This document shows positions 40,167 through 51,821 of a DNA stretch of 56,438 nt, piece after piece; the first letter of the stretch is position 1; each line of letters opens with the position of its first letter. A program made the translations under genes and the position numbers. Below the pieces are notes generated by a model. The model did not search any database, was not told the origin of the DNA, and worked only from the letters and a program-made list of their open reading frames with translations. The stretch lies in NCBI RefSeq assembly GCF_000218525.1, contig NZ_AFHO01000002.1, positions 1 through 56,438 on the forward strand, read 5' to 3'. The DNA comes from Mesomycoplasma ovipneumoniae SC01. GTDB lineage: Bacteria > Bacillota_I > Bacilli_A > Mycoplasmatales > Metamycoplasmataceae.

Positions 40167-43100
40167 TTATCTTAAATATGCATTAATAAAGGAACGTTTG
40201 ATTTCTTCGCGAGCTGATTTTCCTAAAGGGCTGGTCAATTGAGAATTGTTGTAAACAGCAAGACCTTTAAGAATTATAGAAGCATTTGAATTTTGACTTT
40301 GAGTTGAAGTTGATCCATTTGAGCTAGTATCGGTTGTCATTTTTTCAGGGTTAGGACCGATTTGTGTTCAATCAAGATTGAAAAAATTAGGGAATGGAGT
40401 TCACACGCCAGTTAAATGGTTGGTATTAAAAATTGTTTTAGCGTTTAAACTAACTGAGGATGGCGAATTTAGTTGATTATTTGACGAAGAATAAGCTGTA
40501 ATTTCAAAAGATCAAGGGGTTTTGATAATTTCAAGGAGAATATCCTGGTCTTGTTCAATTATTGGATTAATTTTTTGACCTACAAGTGGTGAAGAATTTC
40601 GCAATTCTTGTGAAAAAAAACGGCTTTCATCGATACGATTTGCAATTTCTATTGATGGCCGATATTCAGAATTAGGCGGAAATCCAGTAGGATTTTCGTT
40701 TATATCTGCCGATAACATCCTATCTTTTATATTTCAAGAACTAGGTCCAAGAACAACAGCTTGTTTTTCTTTTAAAGAAGTTAAAAATGTATCTATTTCT
40801 AAATGTAGTGAATCTTGATCCTTACGTAAATAAGTATTAGAAGATTGAAAGTTTTCAACTTGTTTAAAATCAAAACCAATAACATATTCGTCAATTTTTG
40901 CATCAGTCTGTTTGATGTCTATTGAAGAATTGGGAATAATTTCTACTTGTTTATTTTCAATTTTTGCCTTAACTGGTTTTGATTTTTCAACATATTTAGA
41001 TCTTGCAACTTTTTGAATGAAAAGTCCACTACCATTTGAATCTGAAAGTAAATAATGTTTTTTATAATCATTAATATTTTTTGGTCTAAAGGCAAAATAA
41101 ACAACTCCTGAATTGACTCGTGAAAATGGGGCAGGATTTGTTTTTGGCGCTTCAGATGAACTAGAAGTATTCACGGTTTTTAGTGAATTATCTATAAATT
41201 TGAACGCTTTTTTGATTTCAAAACCATTGTGGGTTGACTTATTTTCTATAGAGCTACTATTCTGGAAATTAATGTCATTATCAGATAAGTCTTGAATTTT
41301 TTCTGATGCCATTGATAAAGTTTTTGAAAAACTAGCTTTTCCATCAAGGAAAAAGGTTGGATAAAATTTGGAGGCAACATCAAAGGCGCTTTCTTGCGAA
41401 CTTAAAACATTATTTATTTGGATTTTTGAAGAGGCTAATTTTTCGTTATTTTTTGTAGAAATCAGTGAAAATTCAATGACAAAATTATCGCTTTGTTTTT
41501 CAAAGTTTATTTCTGGTTTGACATCAAGCGAAATAAAATTATGCTGTAAATTTAAAGCTTTTCAGATAGATTTTCCTAAAGTTAATGATTCATTTTCACT
41601 TTTATTTTCATTTGAATCTGAAAAAGTTTGGGTTTGAATTGCTTGGGATTTTGAACTTTCTGCAATTTGAATTAACTCATTTTTATACTTTTCAAGTAAA
41701 TCTTTAGTTGGATTTTTACCAAAATCAAGCAAATAAAGCTGACTAACTAATTTTTCATTAGGATTTCTGGTGTCAATGTGATTAGAAGATAATGCCTTAA
41801 TTTCATTAAATATTTGAACCAATCTATCCGAACTAAGTGCTGGCGTATTTAAAGCCTTTGGCAAAGAAAAATCTTGTAATTCAGTTTGAGGTAAATTCCT
41901 TGCAAAAATACGTGAAAATTCGTTTAGATCAGGCTTGATATCACTGTCAAATTTAAAATCTAAAACTTTTATATATTTTTGTTGGTCTCTTTTTGTTAAG
42001 CTTCCGTTTAAATTTAAACGAACTTTTCCATCTTTAATTAAATTTTGGCGATCTTGTTCACTAATTTCAGACAAATCCTTAAGAATAACATCTATATTTA
42101 CAATATAATTTTTTAATTTATTAGTATTTAAACTAAACTCATTGCTAGTGTAATTAAATAATTCTGAAAAATTTTTTGGAAGTGAGCTGTTTTCTTTATC
42201 GTCTTGAGTCGAATACAAATATGAACCAAGTGATAAATTTTTGCTAACAAGATTTTGCTGGATTTCAGGTTTTAATTCTATTTCAGGAATTAACTCATCA
42301 TTTAGTCAAGATTTTATTTCCGCTTCAATTTCTTGATTAGTAGCAATTCCTTTTATTTCTAGCTGGATTGGAGTTTTTTTATCGCCGTCAATTAAATCAA
42401 AATTAAGGTAATTTTTGCCATTTTCAGAAAAAAAACTAAGATTATTGTCAACAATTGTCGGTTCAAGAGTCAGTCCATTACGAATAAAGGACGGATTTCC
42501 TAAATTATTTATAAAATTATAACTTCCCTTGAACGCTAAAAGTGCTTTTTCAAATGCAATAAATTTTTGGCTTTCTGTCTCTTGAGCAGCGCTAAAATTA
42601 GCTTGAATTTTAGATTTAAATTCAGCAAAGCTAATTAAATTTTTTGAATCTATATTAATTGATGATTTTTTTTCATCAATTTCAAATTTAGAAAAATCAT
42701 CAGCAACTTTAGTTTCCTCAGCAAAATTTTTAATATCAATTGCTTTTGAAAAAATTTGGTTATTACTTTTTGACTTTAAAAATAAAACAATATTTTTTAT
42801 CGAATTTCCACTAACTTGCGCATTTATCAAATCATAACTAATTTGAAATTCATTTTCATATAATTTATTAAGATCTATTAATGATAAAAGGTCAAAATTA
42901 TAAATTTTGCTTTTTGCTAAATTTAGTGCAGTGAATGCGGTTAAATTTTTAAAATTATCTTTAACTGTCAAATTATCAAACAAACCTGCTAGTCCATTTT
43001 TAAAAGGATTTTGTTCTTGTTCTAAACTCAATGTTTGAATTTCTTCGTTTAATTGTTGATAGTAGGAACGATTATAAGAATAAATTCCTAAGGGAATTGA

Positions 43101-43196
43101 AATAGCAAGCCCACTAACTAATGTTAAAGATGAAATTCCAATAACTATATTTGATGTTTTTTTTGTAAAATTCTTAAAATTGAAAAACTTTTTCAT
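40167..43196 (-). CDS. P102-like surface protein
   Basis: The 1009-residue protein, with Trp at several TGA codons, is the partner of the P97-like adhesin, as P102 is in M. hyopneumoniae. It has an N-terminal hydrophobic anchor (NIVIGISSLTLVSGLAISIP, ~residues 15-37) without a lipobox, then a large region of alternating helices and strands with repeated 'FxxLxxFxxxxxFSKxFxAxx'-like modules. Members of this family are cut into fragments on the cell surface and bind fibronectin, plasminogen and glycosaminoglycans. The start lies 10 bases after the P97-like stop, with GAGGT between. Assignment rests on context and pattern. Confidence 0.78.
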
Positions 43197-43206
43197 TTTG
43201 ACCTCG

Positions 43207-46200
43207 CTAGTTTGCTTGTTGATTTTGATTAGATGGCTGCGAATTAATTGATTTTTTTACTGAAATTTTTAAACTGCGTGAGGCTAAAACTTCGGCTTGA
43301 TTTGCATTATTTTGCCCAGAATTTTGAGGCTGAGAATTTTTGTTAGAATCAAGAATAGAAACTGTTAGTAAAAAATTTATTGTGTCTGTTTTTATTGAAT
43401 TTTCAAAGCTAGGAAATATATCAAATTTTAGTTGGGCATTTCCTAATGATTTTGAAAAATAATTTTTAGTATTGTTCAAATTTTTAAGATCGTTTTCTAA
43501 TGATGAAGTTTGATCAGTTCCCTGTCCAGTTGTGCTAGTTTGAGCCTGACTAATTTTGTTAAATGTTTCGTCATTTACTTCAAAATTCAATAATTCAGAA
43601 GGAATTGAGTCTGCTAGTGAATTAAGTTTTTCTCGATTTGAAATTTTTGGATCAATTTTTTCGGTAGATAAATTAATCAAAATTTTTCTAACAGGTGTTT
43701 GAAGGGAGAATTTATTAGACCTTTCATCCCCGATATTGTAATAAAAATTTAGCGTTAAATATTCATAATTTGCGCTATTTGTTAAGTTTTGTGGAGCTTC
43801 TACAGGTTGTTCAGATTGTTGAGGTTGTCCAGATTGCTCAGTCTGTCCTTCACTTTGTTGTTCAGATTTAGGCTGCTCTGTTATTTTTTTAATTTCTTGA
43901 TCAAGAGTTTGCTTTGAAATTTCATTGCCTTTTCTAAAAACTATTTGATAATGTAGATTTGAATCTATTTTTTCTCATGCCAAAAAATTACTCAACTGGG
44001 CTGATTTTAAATAAAAAGCTAATAAAACATCAGCAAGTGTAGAAAACTTAACACTTTGTTTGTAATTTTCCTTTATTTGATTAAGATCAAAATTAGTATT
44101 AGATTCCTTAAAAATTTCTTGATCTTTCAATGCGACTAAAACCTCTGATGCTGATTTATTTTTCAAATCACCGATTTTAGTTTGTATCGATTGGGGTAAA
44201 AATAATGTTGAAAAAAAGCCTTGATTAAAAACATCTTCAAAATGATTATTAAAACTTAAAACTTGAATGTTTTTGTTATCAAGATTAATTTTTGCTGCTT
44301 TTTTAAAGATATCTTCCTGCAAATCATCATCAAAAAGTTGCAAAGAAGAACGATTTTGATTAAGAAGTCCAAAATATTTAGCTAATTCAAAAAAAGTTTT
44401 AGCAATTTTATTAGGATCTTGCTGAATATAGTTTGCAAAAAAAGCAGCTACATCAGATGGATTTTGAAAAAAATTATTTGAAACTAAAGAACTAACTGCT
44501 AAATTTTGAGATGAATTTGTCGAATTTATACTAGTTGTTGTTTGCAGGTTTTTAAAATGGGAAATATCGCCTAAGCTAGGAACTAAAGTTTTACCTGATC
44601 AAGACTTAACTTTTGCCTCAAAATTATCAAAATTATAATTATAAGATGAAGGCAAACTCAATTTATCGGCCAAGGCTTTATAATCCCGTTTTAATATTAA
44701 ATTGTCTAATTCTTCTTTGTTTAGTGGTACTTTTGCAAAAACAGGTTCACCAAAAGTTGAGATAAATTGCGATAAATTGGCGCTTTTATTGTCAAAAAGT
44801 TGATCTTGTTGATAAATTATCCCTTTTTGTGTTCCAGGAACAAAAAAATTACCAAAACCACTAGAAGCAAGATTAGAATTTATAGGCAAACCAAAGCCTT
44901 CAATTCTTAAAATTAATTCCTTTTCATTAATAATTTCATTTGAATTATCATTAAAAAAAGACTCATTTAAGACAATTTTATACGGTAATTCGACAATATA
45001 TTTTCCGTTGTCATTTATTAGTTTTGTTTTTGATGTGTCAAAAATAAAATCAATACCTTGCTTATCTGAAGGGATTGATTTATTAAAATTACCAAAATCT
45101 AAAGATAAATCTTGAACTAGCAACGAATTTATCAGGTCTTTAATACTTGAATTTTTTAAAAAAGGGTTGGATTCAAGTTTTATTTTTGCAAAAAAATCAA
45201 AAGGATTTTGTTTGCTTATAACAAGTTTTGTATCTTTTTCCTCTGTATTATAAATTAATGGTTTTAATTTGACATTTGCAAAAAACTCATTAACATCCAA
45301 AAATATTGATTTTTTATCCTTGGATTCTAGGTTTATATTGATAATTTTATTTCCATTAATTTCAAAATTATCACCTAATTGATTAAGTGCCGATTGAGTC
45401 AAATTGGTCTGCAAAAACATTGTCGCAATATTGTTTTGGACACTAACAAATTGATTGGTTGCGGCATCTTTTGCAAAATTTATATCGAAAATTCGCTCAT
45501 TTTTATCAGGAATTAAATTTTCTTTTGAATTTCTAACGGAAGAAATTAAATCAGTAAATTTTGGAAAAATTTGAGCTAAATTTTTTTCAACTTGCGAAGA
45601 ATTTTGATTAGAATTAATTTTAGCCGCAAAATCTAAAACTCGGTATAAATTGTTTTTAGCTAAATCCGAATTTTCTTCAGAAAAATTTGATACTATAGTA
45701 TTAAAATTAGAGACTGCTTCTTCTATTTTTTCTGTAATTTTTTGTAATGCAAAGTTAAAATCTGCTTTCAAAAACTTTCTAGAATCATAAAAAGAAACAG
45801 GAGATAAAACAAAATCTGAATATGCAAATTCTTGGTCAGTAATTTGGTGTCTTGCTCTAAATTTAATAACAAAATTTTGATTTAAATCATCAAAATTTAA
45901 ATCAACAAAGTCAAAAACTGGCGAATTAGTTTTTTGATTTTGCTGTGCAAATTTAACAAGTTGTTTTGAGTCTTGGCTAAAATAATAAGGAATCAAGTAA
46001 TCATCAAGTTTAATAGTATTTTTAAGAGTATTTCCGTCAAATAATAAACTTTTGATTGCCAAAAAATCGCTATTTTCGCTTATTTTTTCAGGATTAAATG
46101 CGACATATTTTACTTTCTTTACAAATTGTTGGACTTCTTCGCGTGGATGTTTTCCGTTATATTTAAATGTAAAGCTAATTCCGGCTGCTATTCCAACAAA

Positions 46201-46284
46201 AGCTAATCCTGTGAGAAATGAAGACAAAATTAATACTTTTCTTTTATTTTTTTTAACTTGGGCTACAAAACTTGATGAATTCAT
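43207..46284 (-). CDS. P97-like cilium adhesin family protein
   Basis: The 1025-residue protein has an N-terminal anchor (VLILSSFLTGLAFVGIAAGI), then the P97-type body: FAQQNQK.. DLNQNFVIKFRARHQI, LKADFNFALQKITEKI, FAKDAATNQFVSVQNN and LLAFYLKSAQLSNFLAW all have clear counterparts in M. hyopneumoniae P97. In that protein a run of AAKPV/E repeats (R1) after the WAKL-like site binds cilia and heparin; here the same place holds an EQPKSEQQSEGQTEQSG-type Gln/Glu/Ser linker instead. Cilium binding by R1 is therefore unlikely, though other functions are retained. First gene of the adhesin operon; GGAGT precedes the ATG. Confidence 0.85.
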
Positions 46285-46307
46285 ACACCACTCCTAAATT
46301 TTAATAA

Positions 46308-46313
46308 ATTATA
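46308..46313 (-). promoter_or_regulatory. Promoter of the adhesin operon
   Basis: On the minus strand ATATGCTATAAT gives an extended -10 24 bases before the P97-like ATG. Confidence 0.55.
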
Positions 46314-46477
46314 GCATATTTTACCTTTTTGGGCTAGAACTGCTGCTATTATTAATTTTATGATTAAAAATAAAAGCAAATTTATTTTTCAAACATAAAA
46401 TAAGAAAATTAGCAACTTTTTTGCTTAATTTGCTAAAAAAGTAAATAAAATTTTGTTTTTGCTTTAGTAAGTTATGC

Positions 46478-46483
46478 TATAAT
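46478..46483 (+). promoter_or_regulatory. Promoter of the pheS operon
   Basis: GTTATGCTATAAT gives an extended -10 at 46478-46483, 66 bases before the pheS ATG. It nearly copies the divergent adhesin promoter (TATGCTATAAT). Confidence 0.55.
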
Positions 46484-46548
46484 TTTACCTTATTTAATTT
46501 AAATCTCTTTTTTATTTTAATATTTTAAAACATAAAAACTCTTAGATC

Positions 46549-47229
46549 ATGCCAAACTCACTTAATTTAATATCACTTTTAACTAAAAGAATTGTTGATT
46601 TTTTATCTATCTACGGTTTTGAACACATTAAATCTGATGAACTGACAACTTTTGAGAAAAATTTTGTAAAGCTAAATATTGACAAATCACACCCTGCTTT
46701 TGACCCAACACAAAGTCTTGTTTTTGATAGTCAAAATTTGTTGGCCACTCATAAAACTGGCGTTTCAATTGAAGCAATTGCAAAATATCCTAATCAAGAA
46801 CGAGCTTTTTTTTCTTTTGGAAAAGTTTTTCGAAACGACGAAGAAGACTCAACTCATTCTCATCAATTTAATCAATTAGATTTAGTTGCAACCGGAAAAT
46901 ACACTGTCTCACATCTCAAAGGATTGCTTAGTGATTTGCTTGAATTTGTTTTTGAAACAAAATTAGAAACCCGTTTTCGCCCGTCATATTTCCCATTTAC
47001 GCAACCTTCTTTTGAAGTAGATATTTTTTATCAAGGGCGTTGAATTGAGGTTTTAGGATGTGGACTTTTACACCCAAAAGTTATGAAAAATGCCGGATTT
47101 ACTGATAAAAATATTTACGGAATTGCCGCTGGAATTGGAATTGAAAGGCTAGCTGCTATTAAATTCGGAATAAGTGATATTCGTGAATTTTACAAAAATG
47201 ATTTACGTTTTTTAAAACAATTTTGATAG
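46549..47229 (+). CDS. pheS: Phenylalanine-tRNA ligase alpha subunit, short form
   Basis: The 226-residue catalytic subunit carries class II motif 2 (KVFRNDEEDSTHSHQFNQLD) and motif 3 (AAGIGIERLAAIKFG). It charges tRNA-Phe together with PheT. Typical PheS is 320-350 residues: the ~100-residue N-terminal coiled coil that contacts the tRNA is absent, and the protein begins at the motif-1 helix. Upstream sequence holds a promoter and no coding frame, so the short form appears genuine. Two Trp TGA. It is 9 bases before pheT. Confidence 0.9.
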
Positions 47230-47238
47230 GTAAAAAAA

Positions 47239-49395
47239 ATGCTTTTTTCATTAAGAAGATTAAAAAAAATAGCTAATATTGATCATATTAGCGACGAAAA
47301 AGTGATTGATGCTTTGATTAGTCTTAGTTTTGAAGTTGATAAAATTTCAAAACTAAACGAAATCTCCGGCATAAAATTCGGAAATATTCTTGAAGTTAAA
47401 AAAAATGAAAATGCTGACAATTTACTGATTTGTCAAGTTGAGTTTGACGACAAAATAAGACAAATTCAAACTGCAGCAAAAAATGTCCAAAAAGACAAGC
47501 AAGTTTTAGCTTTTGTGCCTGGTTCAACAAATGGAAAAATAACTTTTGAAGCTAAAAAATTGCGCGGTCACATTTCTGAAGGAATGCTAGTTTCAGCTAG
47601 TGAATTAGGTTTTAGTTCTAAACTTTTAAGTCCAGAACTAGACCAAGGAGTTCTTGTTTTTGATCCAATTTTTGATCTAAAACAAAATCCACTTGAAATT
47701 TTAGAATTATCTGACCTAATTTTAGATATCAAACTTTTATGAAACCGTCCTGATGCAAATTCTTATTTAGTAATAGCAATTGAACTTGCTGCTTTTTTTG
47801 GCACAAAATTAGATCTTGAGTTTGATAAGCTAAATTTTGATAGCAAAAACAAATCAAATTTAGAAATTATTGTTGAAAAAAATGAGTCAAAAGTTGCTGC
47901 TATTGAGATTGAAAAAGTCCCTAATCTTGCCCTAGTTGATATTTTTTTACTTTTAAAATCTGGGATTAAAATTACTGATTTTAGCCAAAATTTTGCAAAT
48001 TTTGTCTTAATTTACACCGGTCAGCCATCTTATTTTTTACAAACAAATAAAGATCAAAACCAAATTAAATTAATTTATCAAGATACAAAATTACCTGAAA
48101 TTCAAAATTCATTTGCTACTTTTCAATTTTGAAACAATGATGAATTAATATTAATTCCTGAAATATTTCAAAAACCAATAGAAAAAGATCAAAATTTATA
48201 CTTAATAATGCCTAAATTTGACTCAGCAAAAATTAGGCAAATTAATCATAATTTTAATTTAAGCAGTCTCTCAGCAAGACAATTGGCAAAAAATTACAGT
48301 CAAGGAACAACACTTTTAAGCTTGATTTTTTTAGAATTTTTCCTTGAAAAATTAGGAATTAATTTTTCTGCGCCAGTTAATTTTGACAAAAATCAATTTG
48401 ACCAAACACCTAGCATTAATTTTGGACTTGAAGAAGTCCAAAATATTTTAGGAATCGAACTTGAGCAAAAAGATTTTGAAAAAATTAACCTAATTCTCAA
48501 AAAAATCTATTATAATTTTAATTCTGACAGTTTTTTAGCACCATTTTATCGTGTTGACATTGAATTTTTTGCCGATTATGCTGCCGATTTTCTTAGATTT
48601 TATGGACTTGAAAAATTAGGAAACAAAAAATTAGCTAAAGTAGAGAGATCGATTTCTGTTATTGATCCAAAACCAATTCAGCTAAAAACTTTAGGTTATT
48701 TTGAAGCTAATTCATTCCTTTTAATTTCCCAATCAGAAAATTTTAATCCATTAAATTTAAAAACTCAAACCTTATCAACTTATACATCTCAAGAACATAC
48801 AACAATTAGATATTCACTTGCCTGACAATTAGCAAAAATTGTAAAATATAATGTTAAGCGAAAAATGAATGATATTAGTCTTTATGAAACAGGTACTGTC
48901 TCTGAGAAATATCAAGTTTTTGCCATGGCTTCGACAGTTTATAATCTTGAAACTCTAAAAGATCATTTAAAAATTTTATACAGTGATAAGTTTAGTTTTA
49001 AGCCTGCCAAATCTGAATTTCTAAATCCATCAATGTCACAATTTATTTATTGAAATAATGTTTTAGTTGGCTGAGTTGGACAAATAAGTGAAAAATATGA
49101 TTACCAAAACATCAATTTTCTTGAAATAATTGTTTCAAAAATTGATTTTGAACATAAAAATGAACTTGTTAAGTTCGAGCCATATGATAATTCGCAACTT
49201 AAATATCGAGATATTACGCTATCTTTAGGAAAAAATGATATTCCTGACACTTATTTAGATGTTATTAAAAAAATTCCAGAAATTTTTTCAATAAAATTAA
49301 AAGATTATGTTATAATTAATAATCGCCAGAAAATTACTTACAGAGTAACTGGAACTGACAAGGTTTGTCAGGAAATAGATAAATTTTATAAATAA
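47239..49395 (+). CDS. pheT: Phenylalanine-tRNA ligase beta subunit
   Basis: The 718-residue subunit has, in order, an N-terminal EMAP/tRNA-binding-like domain (GNILEVKKNENADNLLICQV, ~45-150), the B3/B4 editing region (~205-300), the B5 domain (FGLEEVQNILGIEL), the catalytic-like core (~480-620, YETGTVSEK) and a C-terminal anticodon-binding ferredoxin-like domain (KYRDITLSLGKND). Slightly shorter than the usual ~790. Trp TGA throughout. AAAAAATG with a weak site starts it; it overlaps no neighbour. Confidence 0.92.
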
Positions 49396-49420
49396 TTTCT
49401 TCTATTTTTAAAGGAAAAAA

Positions 49421-49618
49421 ATGGCTATAGTTCCGAAGCGAAAAACCTCAAAACAAAGAAAACATAAACGAAATTCTCATTCAGCATTAACATTGCCAAA
49501 CCTTGTGAATTGCAGCAATTGTTCTAATAAACAATTACAACATCATGTTTGTCAATTTTGTGGATTTTATAAGAATCGTAAAGTTATAAATTTCCGCGCA
49601 ATCAATGATAAACATTAA
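49421..49618 (+). CDS. rpmF: 50S ribosomal protein L32
   Basis: The 65-residue protein starts AIVPKRKTSKQRKHKRNSH, the standard L32 opening, and has a four-Cys zinc ribbon (CSNC and CQFC). AAAGGAAAA precedes the ATG. It follows pheT by 25 bases and ends in its own terminator. Confidence 0.95.
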   Translation: MAIVPKRKTSKQRKHKRNSHSALTLPNLVNCSNCSNKQLQHHVCQFCGFYKNRKVINFRAINDKH

Positions 49619-49645
49619 CAAGAAAATTTTTTAAAAATTTTCTTG
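49619..49645 (+). terminator. Terminator of the pheST-rpmF transcript
   Basis: CAAGAAAATTTTTT and its complement form a long AT-rich stem directly after the rpmF stop. Its right arm overlaps the -35 of the tRNA promoter. Confidence 0.6.
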
Positions 49646-49670
49646 TTAAAATAAAATTTTATAGTATAAT
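49643..49670 (+). promoter_or_regulatory. Promoter of the five-tRNA cluster
   Basis: TTGTTA (49643-49648), a 16-base spacer and TATAAT (49665-49670) lie 18 bases before the first tRNA. This is the best -35/-10 pair in the window outside the repeat elements. Confidence 0.75.
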
Positions 49671-49688
49671 TACTTTTGGTTTTATTTT

Positions 49689-49763
49689 GCCGATTTAGCT
49701 CAGCGGTAGAGCAGCTGGCTGTTAACCAGTTGGTCGCAGGTTCGATCCCCGCAATCGGCGCCA
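49689..49763 (+). tRNA. tRNA-Asn (GTT)
   Basis: Acceptor GCCGATT / AATCGGC, discriminator G and encoded CCA; anticodon loop CTGTTAA within CTGG / CCAG stem. First of five tandem tRNAs. Confidence 0.97.
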
Positions 49764-49765
49764 TT

Positions 49766-49841
49766 GGCCCGTTGGTGAAGCGGTTAACACACATGGTTTT
49801 CATCCATGGATTCACGGGTTCGAGTCCCGTACGGGTCACCA
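49766..49841 (+). tRNA. tRNA-Glu (TTC)
   Basis: Acceptor GGCCCGT / ACGGGTC with one G-U pair, discriminator A and encoded CCA; anticodon loop TTTTCAT. Confidence 0.96.
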
Positions 49842-49847
49842 AAGTTT

Positions 49848-49923
49848 GGAAGATTAGCTCAGCTGGGAGAGCAACGCCCTTACAAGGCGAAGGTCAGGGG
49901 TTCAAGTCCCTTATCTTCCACCA
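49848..49923 (+). tRNA. tRNA-Val (TAC)
   Basis: Acceptor GGAAGAT / ATCTTCC, discriminator A and encoded CCA; anticodon loop CTTACAA. Confidence 0.97.
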
Positions 49924-49926
49924 TTA

Positions 49927-50002
49927 GCCACTTTAGCTCAGCAGGCAGAGCAGTCGCCTTGTAAGCGAAAGGTCGTAGGTTCGATTCCTATAAGTGGCAC
50001 CA
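49927..50002 (+). tRNA. tRNA-Thr (TGT)
   Basis: Acceptor GCCACTT / AAGTGGC, discriminator A and encoded CCA; anticodon loop CTTGTAA. Confidence 0.97.
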
Positions 50003-50031
50003 ACTTTTTAGATAGAGTTTCTAAGTTATGC

Positions 50032-50115
50032 GCGCAAGTGGTGAAATGGCAGACACGCTAGATTTAGGCTCTAGTGCCTTCGGGCGTAAGGGTTCAAGTC
50101 CCTTCTTGCGCACCA
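50032..50115 (+). tRNA. tRNA-Leu (TAG)
   Basis: Acceptor GCGCAAG / CTTGCGC, long variable arm (TGCCTTCGGGCG), discriminator A and encoded CCA; anticodon loop ATTTAGG. Last of the cluster. Confidence 0.97.
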
Positions 50116-50122
50116 ACTTAAG

Positions 50123-50145
50123 ATCAACTTTTAGTTGATTTTTTT
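50123..50145 (+). terminator. Terminator of the tRNA cluster
   Basis: ATCAACT / AGTTGAT with a 3-base loop and a run of T immediately after, 7 bases beyond the last CCA and only 13 bases before truB. Confidence 0.8.
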
Positions 50146-50157
50146 ATTTTTATAGCA

Positions 50158-51000
50158 ATGGTTACATTCCTTTATAAGCCAAAAAATATTAGTTCTGCGA
50201 CTTTTTTAAGAAAATGAGCAAAAATAAACTCAATCAAAAAAGCAGGTCACTCAGGAACTCTAGATCCTTTTGCATCTGGTTTGTTGTTAGTCGCTACTGA
50301 TGATGATACAAAATTATTGCCTTATTTAGATCAAGAAAACAAAACTTACATTGCGCAAGTTAATTTCGGTTTTTATTCAACAACTTTTGATATAGATGGG
50401 GAAATTTTTGCCTGTAAATCCACAACTTGAGTCACTAAAACAGCGCTCGAGTCCAAATTGTTAGAATTAGAGCAACAAAAATTACAGGTGCCGCCAATTT
50501 ATTCAAGTAAAAAAATTAGCGGGAAACGCGCTTATGAATATGCTCGAAATGGTAAAGATATAGAATTAGCACCTATTAAAATAAAAATATCTAAAACCAT
50601 TTTATTAGAATTTAATGAAAAAAAACAAATCGCAACAATACTCTGAGAAGTTTCAAAAGGTTGTTATATTCGTTCACTGGCTAATGATTTAGGTAAAATG
50701 CTAAAAACCGGTGGATATTTGTCCGAATTAGAGCGTGTTAAAATCGGTAATTTTGATTTTTCATTTGTTAATTTGGCTTTGAAAATACAGAATTTTCTTG
50801 ATTTTCCGCAAATTTTGCTCAATTCAGATCAACTTATTGAACTTTTTCAAGGTAAAAAAATTAATTATTTTACCAAAGACAGCGAATTTATTCAGCTTGT
50901 TTTTGATGAACATTTGGTTGGTTTTGGCAAAATAATTAACAATGAACTAATACCAACAAAAATTTTTGGTAACAAAGTTAAAAACTTAATAAAAATTTAG
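50158..51000 (+). CDS. truB: tRNA pseudouridine-55 synthase
   Basis: The 280-residue enzyme makes psi55 in the T-loop of tRNAs. Catalytic Asp is in HSGTLDPFASGLL (~residue 40). The family's KTYIAQVNFG (~65) and PPIYSSKKISGKRAYEYAR (~110-130) are clear. The C-terminal PUA-like part is reduced. ATG begins right after the tRNA terminator; Trp TGA codons confirm the frame. It starts a transcript with the HAD phosphatase and ribF. Confidence 0.93.
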
Positions 51001-51007
51001 GCTTATA

Positions 51008-51820
51008 ATGAATAAATTTAAAATTTTTGCAACAGATATTGATGATACAATTGTGCCCCATGGTGGTCAAGAAATTCCCGAAAAAATAAACTTGCTTTTT
51101 TCAAAATTAAAAGAAAAAAATATTATCACAACTTTTGTAACTGGGCGTGATTTTGTGACAATTGGGGAATTAATTAATGCAAAAAATGTTGATTACTTCA
51201 TTGGAGCCAACGGTGCTTTCATTTTTGATTTCAAAAAAAAGCAAATGATTTATGAAAACCCTATTAAAATCAGTGATTTTTTAAAAATTGTTGAGTTTTT
51301 TGATCAACACAAAATTCGTTACATAATTATGGACTCTGAGTGAATTTATACCTCAAACTACTTTCCGCAACATTCTTCAAAGTTTTTAAGTCCGTATTTT
51401 GATAAAATGAAACCATTAAAAATGTGTAATTTTAAGAATAATTTCCACATTTTTACAGTTGTTGATGATCAGGATACAACTTCTGAAATACAGTTAAAAT
51501 TTGAAGAATTTGCCGAAAAAAATAATCTAAATGTTAGTGTCAGTTCAAGGTGATCATGAGGATTTTTCATTGGCGCAAAAAACGTTGACAAAATGCAGAC
51601 TTTAGAAATTCTTGCAAAAATGAATAATGTTGAAATTCACGAAATTATAGCCTTTGGTGATTCACGAAATGACACTAAAATGTTAAAAAATGTTGGCTTT
51701 GGTGTTGCAATGGAAAACTCAACAGTTCCAGAGGTAAAAGAAGCTGCAAAAGATATTGCCCCACCTGTAGATTCTTTTGGTGTTTATCTTAAAGCAATAG
51801 AATTAAACATAATTGATTAA
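51008..51820 (+). CDS. Cof-type HAD-family phosphatase
   Basis: The 270-residue protein has HAD motif I FATDIDDTIV (nucleophile Asp ~9), motif II TFVTGRD, a conserved Lys region, and motif IV IAFGDSRNDTKML with GFGVAMENS. This is the Cof/sugar-phosphatase or flavin-phosphatase class, with a type IIB cap between (residues ~85-190). In mycoplasmas several paralogs dephosphorylate sugars or FMN. It lies between truB and ribF, so FMN or a sugar phosphate is a possible substrate, but specificity is not predictable. TGA codons at 51341 and several later sites. Confidence 0.85.
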
Positions 51821-51821
51821 A

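Noticed and set aside
49615..49927. Frames of 75 and 83 codons over the tRNA cluster
   Set aside because: They are spurious translations of tRNA genes.
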